A stretch of 64,000 nucleotides of DNA, taken from UBA2020 sp964551435 (GTDB lineage: Bacteria; Pseudomonadota; Alphaproteobacteria; Micavibrionales; UBA2020). Each line of letters opens with the position of its first letter. The stretch's first letter is position 1. The translations under genes were made by a program, and so were the position numbers. The stretch is from assembly GCA_964551435.1 (NCBI GenBank), contig CAZKBS010000001.1:124001-188000 (forward strand), given 5' to 3'. Positions 17,386 to 25,603 of the stretch are shown piece after piece. The notes beneath the pieces were generated by a model that saw nothing but the letters and a program-made list of their open reading frames with translations, was not told the origin of the DNA and did not search any database.

Positions 17386-18270
17386 TCAATTACGGGCCAG
17401 TTCCGATTCGAGCAGCATCATATTCGACGGTTTGCCTGCAATCACCGTCAGCTTGCCGTCATCCGGACGGCGATAAATCGTAAAGGGCGTTTTGGCCAGA
17501 CCAAAAGTCTTCACCATTCGCGTATTGGCGTCAATCGCAGCCAGCGAGCCATCGACAGCTTTTTCCTTTGCCAGTGCATTTTGCTTGCCCGCAATATAAT
17601 CGGACCATGCCGCCCCCGGATCTGCGCTCGACAGCAGCGCCGCCCCGCCTTCGCGGTTGGCCTGCGCCTGACCGAAGGGCACAAGGCGCACTTGCAAACG
17701 GCCCGCTTTCACCGCCGGCTCCAGCGCTTTCCAGTATTCCTTGCAGTGGTCGCAGTTCACGTTCATGAACATATAAAGATAAGGCGCATCCTGTTTGCCG
17801 GCCTGCACCCAGGCGGCTTTTTTCTCGACCGTGGCATAGAAGCGTTCGGATTTGGAAACATTGCTGGACGGCTCTTCCGCGCCCGGAATGGCCTCTTGCG
17901 AGCCTTCCATTTTGGCCTTGAGCGCGTGCAGCTGGCTCATGGTTTCGACTTCGCCTTGCGGATTGACGAGATTGCCCAGCACAAGGCCGCCCTGCGGCGT
18001 CGTGTAGGCGGTGCGCGGCGGGATGTCCTTGCGCGTCAGAAGCCAGCCATCGAGGCCATAGGCATGACCGATGAATTCGACATCGCCGCCTTCGCTTTTG
18101 AATTTTTCCAGCTCCGGATGGCGCAGTTCATTGCCCGGTGCGGCCGTGGCGGGTACAGGCTGCTGCGCGGTCGGTGCCTTTTGCGCGGCAGCCGTCAGCG
18201 GCAACGCAAGTGCGGCGCATACAACAGCGGCGGCAACCGTTTTTTTGAAACCGTGAGCGTTCTTCATCAT
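17386..18270 (-). CDS. DsbC/DsbG-like periplasmic thiol-disulfide protein
   Basis: I start it at ATG 18270 (294 aa), because AAAGGAG lies 8 nt upstream and a signal peptide follows directly (hydrophobic 11-27, cleavage near AAAQ). An open frame continues upstream but without signal or ribosome site. A thioredoxin-fold domain holds the active site CDHC at 173-176 (MFMNVNCDHCKEYW) and a cis-Pro loop KTPFTIYRR. The region before it (GDVEFIGHAYGLDGWLL) resembles the DsbC/DsbG dimerisation region. It probably isomerises disulfides in exported proteins. It is the first gene of the secretion train, and the downstream paralogues C and D are Cys-rich, which fits a client relationship (inference). Confidence 0.75.
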   Translation of the reverse strand: MMKNAHGFKKTVAAAVVCAALALPLTAAAQKAPTAQQPVPATAAPGNELRHPELEKFKSEGGDVEFIGHAYGLDGWLLTRKDIPPRTAYTTPQGGLVLGNLVNPQGEVETMSQLHALKAKMEGSQEAIPGAEEPSSNVSKSERFYATVEKKAAWVQAGKQDAPYLYMFMNVNCDHCKEYWKALEPAVKAGRLQVRLVPFGQAQANREGGAALLSSADPGAAWSDYIAGKQNALAKEKAVDGSLAAIDANTRMVKTFGLAKTPFTIYRRPDDGKLTVIAGKPSNMMLLESELARN

Positions 18271-18537
18271 CCCGTCTTCTCCTTTGCGGAGCCCCTGTTT
18301 TTGACGTGGGCAGAGCCGGACGTCCAGCCTGCGCGTCCACAAGAGACTAGAGCATTCACTGCGGCGCGACAATATTTTCCGCGTTTTGCACGCAGACGGC
18401 ACAGCCGCGCCCACAAACGGCAGACTGCGCCCTGTCCGAAGCCAAGGCCCATCCTTCATATTATAAATGATGATTGGATATTTTCTATAACAGAAAAAGA
18501 GTGTCCTAAAGCCAAGATATAGCCCCTGAACCCCTGC

Positions 18538-18984
18538 TTAGAGCCTAAATCCGCCCGGCCCCTTGCCCTTTCTGACGGGGGCGGCGGGAACGTCGAGCGC
18601 ATTGCCCGTTTCGGCCACAGGTACGCTCGCGGCGGGATCGGCACTGCGGTCAGGCATGGCGCTCAGCAGCATGCGGGTGATATCGGCGCGCGCGGTAGCA
18701 TTTCGGGTATCTTTGTTCAAATCGAAAACCGTGCGGTTACGATGATCCTTGATGAACAGGTCGGGGCCGTAGCGCAGCAAGAAACGCACGCGGGCGGTCG
18801 ACTCTTTCCAGACCGCACGCATCAGAACCGTCTGCCCGTCGGCGTTACGCGCATTGATATCGGCGCCTTTTTTAAAGCATAGCGTCAAACGCTCATCGAA
18901 ATTCGATTCATCGAGCGCGGTGAACATTTCTTCGTTCACGATGCGCTGTTGTTCGCGGCTCAGGGCTGTGTTTTTGTCGGTCAT
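18538..18984 (-). CDS. Small ankyrin-repeat protein with Gly/Pro tail
   Basis: 148 residues with about two ankyrin repeats: FKKGADINARNADGQTVLMR followed by a second unit with LLRYGPDLFIKDHRNRTVFD. There is no signal peptide. The C-terminal 40 residues are Pro/Ala-rich and end in RKGKGPGGFRL, one of the shared tails discussed in the findings. Its start overlaps the stop of the next ankyrin gene by 4 nt (ATGA), so the two are translated together. Ankyrin repeats bind proteins; the partner is unknown. Confidence 0.8.
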   Translation of the reverse strand: MTDKNTALSREQQRIVNEEMFTALDESNFDERLTLCFKKGADINARNADGQTVLMRAVWKESTARVRFLLRYGPDLFIKDHRNRTVFDLNKDTRNATARADITRMLLSAMPDRSADPAASVPVAETGNALDVPAAPVRKGKGPGGFRL

Positions 18985-19604
18985 AGCGTGAAGCCCCCGC
19001 CGCCGCGCGGTTTTTGCGGACGGCGCGCGATGACCGCAGCGGGCTTCATCACCTCGATATCCGCCTGCGCGGATGCTGCGGGCGCGGCGGACGCTTTGCC
19101 GGTTGCGGTGTTTTGTGGCTGCTGGTCGGGCATTTTCGCCATCACGGCGTTGATGATGTTTTGGCGCACATTGCTGTCACGGTCGATGCGGCTGGCCACC
19201 GTAATCGCGATATCGCCTTTTTTATCGGCGACCATGGTATCGGCGCCGCGCGACAGCCAGTAATTCACCATGCGTTCGGAATAGGTTTTGATGCCGATCA
19301 TCAGCACCGTATCGCCCGCATCGTTTTTCGCGTCGATACGCGCACCAGCGCTGAGCAGAAAATCGGTCATGTCGGCGGAAAAGCCACCGCTGTTCTGGCC
19401 GACCGTCGCCGCCAGATGCAAAACCGGCCCGAAAACGTTTTGGGATGTGCTGCTGGCCATGCTCTGGCGCACGGAATAAAAAATGCCGTGGGTCATGCAA
19501 TTCGGATCCGCCCCCTTTTGCACATACAGCTTCGCCTGCACAACGTTGCGGTTGCGCACGGCTTCGATCAGCAAATTATTGAGAGTGTCCTGTTGCTGGC
19601 TCAT
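18981..19604 (-). CDS. Ankyrin-repeat protein with Gly-rich tail
   Basis: 207 residues with about four ankyrin-like units. The first is YVQKGADPNCMTHGIF; later ones include LLSAGARIDAKNDAGDTVLM and WLSRGADTMVADKKGDIAIT. There is no signal peptide. After an Ala/Gln linker (ATGKASAAPAASAQ) it ends VMKPAAVIARRPQ and then KPRGGGGFTL. The VMKPAAV motif reappears in the ankyrin protein at 41390-42013. It is the first gene of a two-gene ankyrin unit and is transcribed away from the ankyrin gene at 19828. Confidence 0.82.
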   Translation of the reverse strand: MSQQQDTLNNLLIEAVRNRNVVQAKLYVQKGADPNCMTHGIFYSVRQSMASSTSQNVFGPVLHLAATVGQNSGGFSADMTDFLLSAGARIDAKNDAGDTVLMIGIKTYSERMVNYWLSRGADTMVADKKGDIAITVASRIDRDSNVRQNIINAVMAKMPDQQPQNTATGKASAAPAASAQADIEVMKPAAVIARRPQKPRGGGGFTL

Positions 19605-19827
19605 TGTTTTTGATGGGGCCTGTTAGGGGTTGTACGGTCAGCGCCCGCGGATGAATCACGCAGGCAGCGGCAGCAGACTACCAAGACCTTCTTTTTATGT
19701 CAATTCATATGACAAACACAGGCTCACGCCCCATTAATTTACATAGATGTATATCTTGACAGCGGACAGAACGCCCCCTAAACAGCTTGTCAGTGCTTTT
19801 AGATTGGACATTTCTGGAAGGAATATC

Positions 19828-20871
19828 ATGAAGGGACGCAAACCTGGCATCTCGCGCTTTCGCCGTGCGTTTTTGGTCGCGGCAGCCGCCATCGGCCTCA
19901 CCACCGGCAGCGTCGGTATCGACAACCTGCCTAAAGATCCGGTGACCGATACACATATCACCTTCCAGACCGGCAGCACCGATCAATACGGCTACAACAT
20001 CTCCCCCATCGACCAGATGTGGAAACACACGCTGGTGATGAAAAGCGAGGCGCAGCGCGACCTCGACCTTCTGGCCGCCGCGCAGGATGGCGACAGCTGG
20101 CGCATCCGCGCGCTGGTTGAACACGGCATCAATACCGAAACCGCCGGTGCCCGCGCGCTGGCCGCAGGCGCCGGTGCGGGCCATGCCGATGTGGTCGATG
20201 CGCTGCTGAAAGCCGGCGTGAAAGCCGATGCGCAAGTCAACGCCGCGCTGATTGCGGCGGCGAAAAACAATCATTCGATGATTGCCCTGACCCTGCTGGA
20301 AAACGGCGCACAGGCCAGCGCGCGCGGCAGCGATGCGCTGATTTCCGCCGCCGAAAACGGCAACGATGTTCTGGTGCGCGCCCTGCTGGCGCGCGGCGCC
20401 GATGCGAATGCGCAGGACGGCATGCCGCTGCAGGCCGCGATTCAGGGCGGTCACGCGGATGTGGCAGACGCCCTGCTTTCCGCAACGCGCACGGCGGCTG
20501 TATCCATCCCCGCCGCGCCCGATTACAGCATCTGGACGGGTGCGCAGCCGTTCGACCAACATATCGGCCCCAACCGTTTCGGCCCGCCGCCGTTTTTCGC
20601 CCCCGCGGATGACCCGTTCAGCATGAATTTCACGCTGGTTGAACGTCCGGTTATCGATGTCAACGCAAACAACGGCCAGGCGCTTTATGATGCCGTTTAC
20701 AAAAACGACATCAACATGGCGCGCGTGCTGATGAAGCATGGCGCCGATGCCAACGCCAAAGACGGCGCCATCAAGCAGCTGGCCAACGAAAGCCGCAACA
20801 CCGAAATGGCGAACCTGCTGGGCGGCAAAACGCCCGTCGCGCCGGCTTTCATCATCCCGCCCGGCATTTAA
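19828..20871 (+). CDS. Ankyrin-repeat protein with N-terminal signal/anchor
   Basis: I start it at ATG 19828, preceded by GGAAGGA at 5-nt spacing, rather than at the upstream in-frame ATG 19747. The 347-residue product begins MKGRKPGISRFRRAFLVAAA, a basic plus hydrophobic stretch that can act as signal peptide or membrane anchor. At least six ankyrin units follow, for example LVEHGINTETAG, LLKAGVKADAQVNAALIAAA, LLENGAQASARGSDALISAA, LLARGADANAQDGMPLQAAI and LMKHGADANAKDG. A Pro/Phe-rich insert (about 230-275) interrupts them. Unlike most ankyrin proteins here it appears exported, so the repeats probably face the periplasm or outside. Confidence 0.8.
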   Translation: MKGRKPGISRFRRAFLVAAAAIGLTTGSVGIDNLPKDPVTDTHITFQTGSTDQYGYNISPIDQMWKHTLVMKSEAQRDLDLLAAAQDGDSWRIRALVEHGINTETAGARALAAGAGAGHADVVDALLKAGVKADAQVNAALIAAAKNNHSMIALTLLENGAQASARGSDALISAAENGNDVLVRALLARGADANAQDGMPLQAAIQGGHADVADALLSATRTAAVSIPAAPDYSIWTGAQPFDQHIGPNRFGPPPFFAPADDPFSMNFTLVERPVIDVNANNGQALYDAVYKNDINMARVLMKHGADANAKDGAIKQLANESRNTEMANLLGGKTPVAPAFIIPPGI

Positions 20872-20908
20872 AGACGTCTGACGCGTATAGGTATAATCTG
20901 TTTATTCC

Positions 20909-20936
20909 GCCCCCGTGCTGTGATATACACGGGGGC
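20909..20936. other. Perfect 9-bp hairpin between ankyrin and GNAT genes
   Basis: GCCCCCGTG (20909-20917) and CACGGGGGC (20928-20936) form a 9-bp inverted repeat around a 10-nt loop. No U-run follows on either strand, so it is at best a weak terminator; it may instead be part of the GNAT leader. A TATAAT hexamer lies just upstream at 20892-20897, without a good -35 box. Confidence 0.45.
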
Positions 20937-21002
20937 AGATAACAACACGCCGGATAGCAACATGGATGCCGCGCCCGCCTTCGACGAGAAGAGCCTGTAT
21001 AA

Positions 21003-21593
21003 ATGTACGCCCAAACTCCGCCCATGATGAAACCGAACCTGCCCCCAGAAGCCCTGATTACGATTGATATCGTCGAGCAGCTGACGCCCGCCGATCTCAA
21101 CGACCTGTGCGATGCGACCGATGCCGCCATCGAGGCGGGCGGCGGTTTCGGCTGGGTCGCCCCGCCCGCGCGCGAGGTGATGGAGCGTTACTGGCGCGGC
21201 GTCATGGTGGTGCCGGAGCGTCATTTGCTGCTGGCCCGTATCGACGGCATCGTCTGCGGCGCCGTGCAGCTGGTAGAGCCGAGCCGCCATAACGAGGCGC
21301 AGGCCTTCAGCGCCGCCCTGCTGGCCGCCTTTATCGCCCCGTGGGCCCGTGGCCGCGGTGCCGGCCGTAAACTGACGGAAACGGCGGAGAAGCTGGCCCT
21401 TGAAATGGGCTACAAGGTTTTGCAGCTGGATGTCCGCGACACGCAGGATGCCGCTATTCATATGTACGAGAAGATGGGCTATCAGCGCTGGGGCGTGAAC
21501 CCCGCCTATGCCCATATCGATGGCAAGATGATCGCAGGCTATTACTACGCCAAGATCATCAGCCCCGTGATTGCCCCCACCTCCAAAGGTTAA
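21003..21593 (+). CDS. GNAT-family N-acetyltransferase
   Basis: GNAT enzymes transfer acetyl from acetyl-CoA to amines on proteins or small molecules. The 196-residue protein has the acetyl-CoA pyrophosphate loop PWARGRGAGRKLTETAE (about 114-130) after a hydrophobic strand, and a C-terminal RDTQDAAIHMYEKMGYQRWG motif with the usual Tyr. The first 30 residues are Pro-rich. The start is uncertain: ATG 21003 lacks a strong ribosome site, and ATG 21024 or 21027 are alternatives. The substrate cannot be told from sequence. Confidence 0.82.
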   Translation: MYAQTPPMMKPNLPPEALITIDIVEQLTPADLNDLCDATDAAIEAGGGFGWVAPPAREVMERYWRGVMVVPERHLLLARIDGIVCGAVQLVEPSRHNEAQAFSAALLAAFIAPWARGRGAGRKLTETAEKLALEMGYKVLQLDVRDTQDAAIHMYEKMGYQRWGVNPAYAHIDGKMIAGYYYAKIISPVIAPTSKG

Positions 21594-21917
21594 CGCGGTC
21601 AAACAGGCCGTGGCGGGAGGTTTGCATCGCTGATTATTCAAACTCCCCTGATTTTAAAGGAAATTAACCTTTTGGCCGGTATTCGCGCAGCAAGCCTTTG
21701 CCACGCGCGGCGCGGAAATTTATATTAAAATTCAAAAACTTATTTAAAAACGGCCAGAATCAAACCGCCGAGTCTCGGCAAATTTCGGGGCTGTTTTGGT
21801 TGTAAAATGGTTAATAAAAATATTATGGAAATATTTTAGAAACAATATTACATTATTGCGAAATATTTCATAATAAAATATGCCAGTTTACTGCTTTTCT
21901 GTAATTTTATCTTGATT

Positions 21918-21933
21918 ATCCGGCCTTCCGGAT
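21918..21933. repeat. Inverted repeat ATCCGG-N4-CCGGAT
   Basis: Perfect 6-bp arms with a CCTT spacer, about 75 nt before the Clp-like start codon. It could be an operator or a leader stem; no U-run follows. Confidence 0.5.
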
Positions 21934-21943
21934 TTAACCTTAT

Positions 21944-21959
21944 GTTTACTTACGTAAAC
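21944..21959. repeat. Inverted repeat GTTTAC-N4-GTAAAC
   Basis: Perfect 6-bp arms with a TTAC spacer, 10 nt after the previous inverted repeat and 49 nt before the Clp-like ATG. The shape suits a dimeric repressor site; no cognate regulator is evident. Confidence 0.5.
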
Positions 21960-22008
21960 GATTATCCAAAATAAAAACAGAACCCCTGCTCTCAAGGAGG
22001 CCTAAATC

Positions 22009-24843
22009 ATGGCGTATGATAACGAAGACAACTACCACGGCATGCGATTTTTGCTGGATGCCCAGAACTCCCGCCAGTTTGGCGTGCGTTACGACCATGG
22101 CAAAGTATCGAAGCCGATCCATGTCTTCGCCGAGGACGACCGTGAAGCCGGGTTCAAGCCGAACGAAACCGTTTTCGCCTTCGATGACGAAGCCAAAATT
22201 ACCACCGACAACGGCAAGGCCCGCCTGTCGACGGTTGCCTATCAGATCATCACCAATGAATCCGCCGAGCCGAAAAAGCTGAAAGAGCTGAGCGTCGATT
22301 ACGACGTCACCTTCCGCGGCGATGGCGCCGGCAACTTCAAAGTTGTCTATAAACTGTCCCCGACATCGCGCGATGCGCTGGCGGAGCGTGGTTTTGATGC
22401 CAGCTTCCCGCAGGAATTCAGCGAAGCCATCGACCCCCGCGGCCTGAGCCGTAACGGCATGACCAATCAGGTCGTTGTCGATCGTTCGACCCTGAGTAAT
22501 CTGTCGTTCCCGCCGCAGCACACGACCAACAAGGCACATCTGGCGCGCTACGCGCTCGAAGGCAACGATCTCGACAGCGCTGTTATGCCGCGCCCCGAAG
22601 ATATCGTCAGCCAGCGCCCGCAGGCAAAGGACAATGCACCGCAGAAGCCCGTGCAGCGGCCGACCACGGCGCCCGCCAACCAGAACCCAGGCGAACCCGC
22701 GCCGCAAAAACCTGCGCCGCAGTTCAACCGCCAGACCACGTTCCGTCCGCCGGTTGTGGACAAGCCGAAAATCTCTGACAGCGCGATCGAAGCTGTTATC
22801 AAGATGTTCTGCGAAGACCTCAGCGAAAAGGCCGCCCGCGGCCAGCTGGACCCTGTTGTCGGCCGTAACAACGAAACTCAGGCTGCCATCAAGGTCATGT
22901 CCCAGCGCAAACAGTCCAGCCTGTGCTTCACGGGTGAGGCGGGCGTTGGTAAAACCGCGATGTTCTCCGCTGTTGCACAATATATCCACGATGGCGATCA
23001 AGTTCCCGACTCCATGCGCGGTGCACGCGTTCTGCAGCTCGACCTGCAGGCGATGAACGCCGGCGCGAAATACCGCGGTGAATTCGAAGCCAAGCTGAAA
23101 CCGCTGATCGAAGGTCTGAAAGAGCGTCAGGGCTACCTGAACGGCCGCAAGGTCATTCTGGCCATCGACGAAATCCACTCGCAGCTGACGTCCGGTAAAG
23201 CCGAAGGCGGCACCGACGCCGGTAACATGATGAAACCCTTCCTGACATCCAAGGGTATCTCCGTCATGGGCGCGACCACGGATGACGAATACAAAAAACA
23301 CATCGAGAAAGACCCCGCGCTGGCCCGCCGCTTCGAAGCGATGCGCCTCGAGGAGCCGAAAAAAGACGACACCCTGCACATCGTGCAGAAACTGTGGCCG
23401 CTGATCCGCGACCACCACGGTATCGCCAAAGACCCCAGCGCCGAGGAATTCCTGTATCTGGTCAACATGACCAACCGCTACGCGCCGAACGAAAGCCAGC
23501 CGTCCAAGGCCGAAAAAGCCCTCGACATGGCCGCCGCTTCTGCCAAATTCCGCGGTTCGGATACCATCGAGCGCGAGGACTTCCTCTCCGCGATCTCGAA
23601 AATGTCCAAACTGTCGGCTGACTTCCTGGGCCAGAACGACCGCGACCGTTTCCTGAAACTGGAAGCATCGCTGAACGAACAGGTTCTGGGCCAGCCGGGC
23701 ATCAGCAAGGTCGCAAGCGGCCTGATCGGCTCGCGCGTCGGCCTGAACGACCCGAACAAGCCCATGGGCTGCTTCGTTCTGCAAGGTCCGAGCGGCACGG
23801 GTAAAACCGAGCTTTGCAAAGCCCTCGCCCGTACGCTGTTCGGCGACGAGAAGGCGCTGATCAAACTCGACATGTCCGAGTACATGGAAAAGCACAGCGT
23901 CGCACGCCTGATCGGTGCCCCTCCGGGTTATGTCGGTTTCGACAGCGCACAACCTGCCCTGACCGAAGAAATCCGCCAGCGCCCCTATTCCATCCTGCTT
24001 TTGGATGAAATCGAAAAAGCGCACCCCGACGTGTTCAACGTCCTGCTGCCCGTACTCAACGACGGCGAGATGAAGGACAACCAGGGCAAAACCGTCAAGT
24101 TCAACAACGTCATCGTTGTTATGACGACCAACCTCGGTGCGAAAGAAGCGATGGCAGCCCTGCAAGGTGGCGGCAGCAGCAACGGTCTGGCACTCGGTGG
24201 CAGCGCTCTTGAAAAAACGCCGCAGGAACAGCAGGAAATCCTCGCCAAAATCTACGAACGCGAGCGTAAATCCTTCTTCCGTCCCGAGATGGTCAACCGT
24301 ATCGAGATGCTGGGTGGTTTCATCACCTTCATCCCGCTGGCGCAGGAAGTCATCACCAAGCTGGTCAACCGCGAGCTGAAAAACGTCAACAGCCGTCTGT
24401 CCGACCCGACCGGTGCAAACTTCGGCGGCGTGACGCTGGAAGTTTCCGCAGACGTCAAACAGCAACTGGCGCAGGAAGGCTACAAGCCGGATATGGGCGC
24501 GCGTCCGCTGGAAAAAGTGGTCCGCGAGAAACTCGGCAACCCGCTGGCTTTCTGGCTGCTGGAAAACGAAGACAAGCTGAAGACCTTCGCTGCGGCGAAT
24601 GGCGGCGCGAAAATCTACATCGAAAAAATCGGCGCGGATTTCAACCCCGTCATCAAAGCACCGAAAGAAGAACTGGTGGCCCTGCCTGCTGCAAAAGCAG
24701 ACAAGAAAACCGCCGCGGACTTCAACGCTTCGGCAGATGCCGCTGCGCCGGCCAAAAAGCCCCGCAAACCCGCCAACGACGAAGCTGGCAAAACGCCGGC
24801 CCCGCGCAAGCGCAAGTCGGGTGGCAATGATTTCAACGCCTGA
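22009..24843 (+). CDS. Clp/Hsp100-type double AAA+ ATPase with atypical N-domain
   Basis: 944 residues with two AAA+ modules of ClpA/ClpB type. Module 1 has Walker A GEAGVGKTA (about 307) and Walker B LAIDEIH (about 383). Module 2 has Walker A GPSGTGKTE (about 593), Walker B LLLDEIEKAHPDVFN (about 664) and the GAPPGYVGFD pore-loop region. The usual Clp_N repeats are absent. Instead there is a roughly 190-residue unknown domain (HGMRFLLDAQNSRQFGVRYD near the start) and a Pro/Gln linker. The long ClpB middle coiled coil is also missing. The C-terminus has a PANDEAG linker and ends in RKRKSGGNDFNA, a tail like those of neighbouring proteins. It may unfold a dedicated substrate set (inference). 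A terminator follows. Confidence 0.85.
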   Translation: MAYDNEDNYHGMRFLLDAQNSRQFGVRYDHGKVSKPIHVFAEDDREAGFKPNETVFAFDDEAKITTDNGKARLSTVAYQIITNESAEPKKLKELSVDYDVTFRGDGAGNFKVVYKLSPTSRDALAERGFDASFPQEFSEAIDPRGLSRNGMTNQVVVDRSTLSNLSFPPQHTTNKAHLARYALEGNDLDSAVMPRPEDIVSQRPQAKDNAPQKPVQRPTTAPANQNPGEPAPQKPAPQFNRQTTFRPPVVDKPKISDSAIEAVIKMFCEDLSEKAARGQLDPVVGRNNETQAAIKVMSQRKQSSLCFTGEAGVGKTAMFSAVAQYIHDGDQVPDSMRGARVLQLDLQAMNAGAKYRGEFEAKLKPLIEGLKERQGYLNGRKVILAIDEIHSQLTSGKAEGGTDAGNMMKPFLTSKGISVMGATTDDEYKKHIEKDPALARRFEAMRLEEPKKDDTLHIVQKLWPLIRDHHGIAKDPSAEEFLYLVNMTNRYAPNESQPSKAEKALDMAAASAKFRGSDTIEREDFLSAISKMSKLSADFLGQNDRDRFLKLEASLNEQVLGQPGISKVASGLIGSRVGLNDPNKPMGCFVLQGPSGTGKTELCKALARTLFGDEKALIKLDMSEYMEKHSVARLIGAPPGYVGFDSAQPALTEEIRQRPYSILLLDEIEKAHPDVFNVLLPVLNDGEMKDNQGKTVKFNNVIVVMTTNLGAKEAMAALQGGGSSNGLALGGSALEKTPQEQQEILAKIYERERKSFFRPEMVNRIEMLGGFITFIPLAQEVITKLVNRELKNVNSRLSDPTGANFGGVTLEVSADVKQQLAQEGYKPDMGARPLEKVVREKLGNPLAFWLLENEDKLKTFAAANGGAKIYIEKIGADFNPVIKAPKEELVALPAAKADKKTAADFNASADAAAPAKKPRKPANDEAGKTPAPRKRKSGGNDFNA

Positions 24844-24877
24844 TCATTAAGGCTTCGGCCTTGATGTGAAACTGACA

Positions 24878-24906
24878 GGGGCTCCGCAAGGAGCCCCTTC
24901 TTTTTT
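24878..24906 (+). terminator. Rho-independent terminator of the Clp-like gene
   Basis: GGGGCTCC (24878-24885), loop GCAA, GGAGCCCC (24890-24897), followed by a T-rich run TTCTTTTTTG. Textbook structure 35 nt past the stop. Confidence 0.9.
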
Positions 24907-25029
24907 GTGCCGACGGCGGCGCTCGCAAACCAAAGAGAGCAGCAACCTGCGCAGATGGGCAGCACAAAGGCCGCACCGCATACGCAGAACGAGAGCAATA
25001 AGACGGGTATGAGAAAAAACGTCGCGCCG

Positions 25030-25494
25030 TTAGCGCGGACCGCCGGGGCCGCTGTTTTTGCGGCCGGGTTTTTGCGGGGGATTTTTATCTGCCGCAGCGT
25101 CAGCTGGCGGCGTATCCACGGGCGGCGGCAAAGCGGGTTTGTTTTCCGGCGGCGGCAGATTCTGGTTGGCGCTGGTTTTATCTTTGAACTGTTTCAGGCG
25201 ATAGGCGCTCCAGCCGAACATGCCGCCCGGCACAATCATCGCCACCACCAGAATGCCGATTTCCTTGGGCTTGCGCAGATCGCGCACCGTATGCGCCGCT
25301 GTGCCGCTCAAATCGCGCAGACTGAGCCCGCGCACACCGCGCACGGCATCGTCAAAGTTTTGTTTCAGACTTTTTTTCGGGCGGGCCGGTTTGTTGTTTT
25401 TATCGGGCTTTGGCGTGTCCTTCGGCCCCGCGTTATCGTTATCCGCCTTGGGCTGCGGATTGTTTTTATTTTTGTTATTGCGGAAGAAGAACAT
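25030..25494 (-). CDS. Small single-span membrane protein with Gly/Pro tail
   Basis: 154 residues, family not recognised. The N-terminus is Asn/Lys/Pro-rich (KADNDNAGPKDTPKPDKNNK) and probably disordered. One transmembrane segment lies at about 80-97 (EIGILVVAMIVPGGMFGW). The C-terminal 50 residues are Pro/Asp/Ala-rich and end QKPGRKNSGPGGPR, one of the clearest examples of the shared tail. It is transcribed against the Clp-like gene and follows the gene at 25604 after 109 nt on the same strand. Confidence 0.65.
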   Translation of the reverse strand: MFFFRNNKNKNNPQPKADNDNAGPKDTPKPDKNNKPARPKKSLKQNFDDAVRGVRGLSLRDLSGTAAHTVRDLRKPKEIGILVVAMIVPGGMFGWSAYRLKQFKDKTSANQNLPPPENKPALPPPVDTPPADAAADKNPPQKPGRKNSGPGGPR

Positions 25495-25603
25495 GATGTG
25501 TGGTGATCGCCTGTTTTTTCAATTACATAACACAAAGACATCATGCCATGCAACAACATCCTGCAACAGCGCGCGTTCGGTGGCGGCAAGGTCTTGAATA
25601 GAT

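Larger units (their letters stand above)
21594..22008 (+). promoter_or_regulatory. 415-nt AT-rich leader of the Clp-like gene
   Basis: No gene is visible. From about 21717 to 21960 the sequence is markedly AT-rich for this genome. It carries a GAAATATTTC palindrome (21860-21869) and two perfect 6-bp inverted repeats with 4-nt spacers directly before the gene. A near-CtrA box (TTTA-N7-TTAAC) can be read at about 21653-21668, but this is weak. An AAGGAGG ribosome site at 21994-22000 precedes the Clp-like ATG. Confidence 0.5.

Noticed and set aside
20892..20897. TATAAT as a firm promoter for the GNAT gene
   Set aside because: No acceptable -35 hexamer at 16-18 nt, so it is only mentioned within the hairpin entry.
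21653..21668. CtrA-like box TTTA-N7-TTAAC upstream of the Clp-like gene
   Set aside because: Only a partial match in AT-rich DNA; several similar strings would be expected there by chance.
21946..24465. Open frame of 839 codons on the minus strand opposite the Clp-like gene
   Set aside because: It mirrors the codon phase of a clear AAA+ gene, has low-complexity shadow composition, and lacks any family motif.
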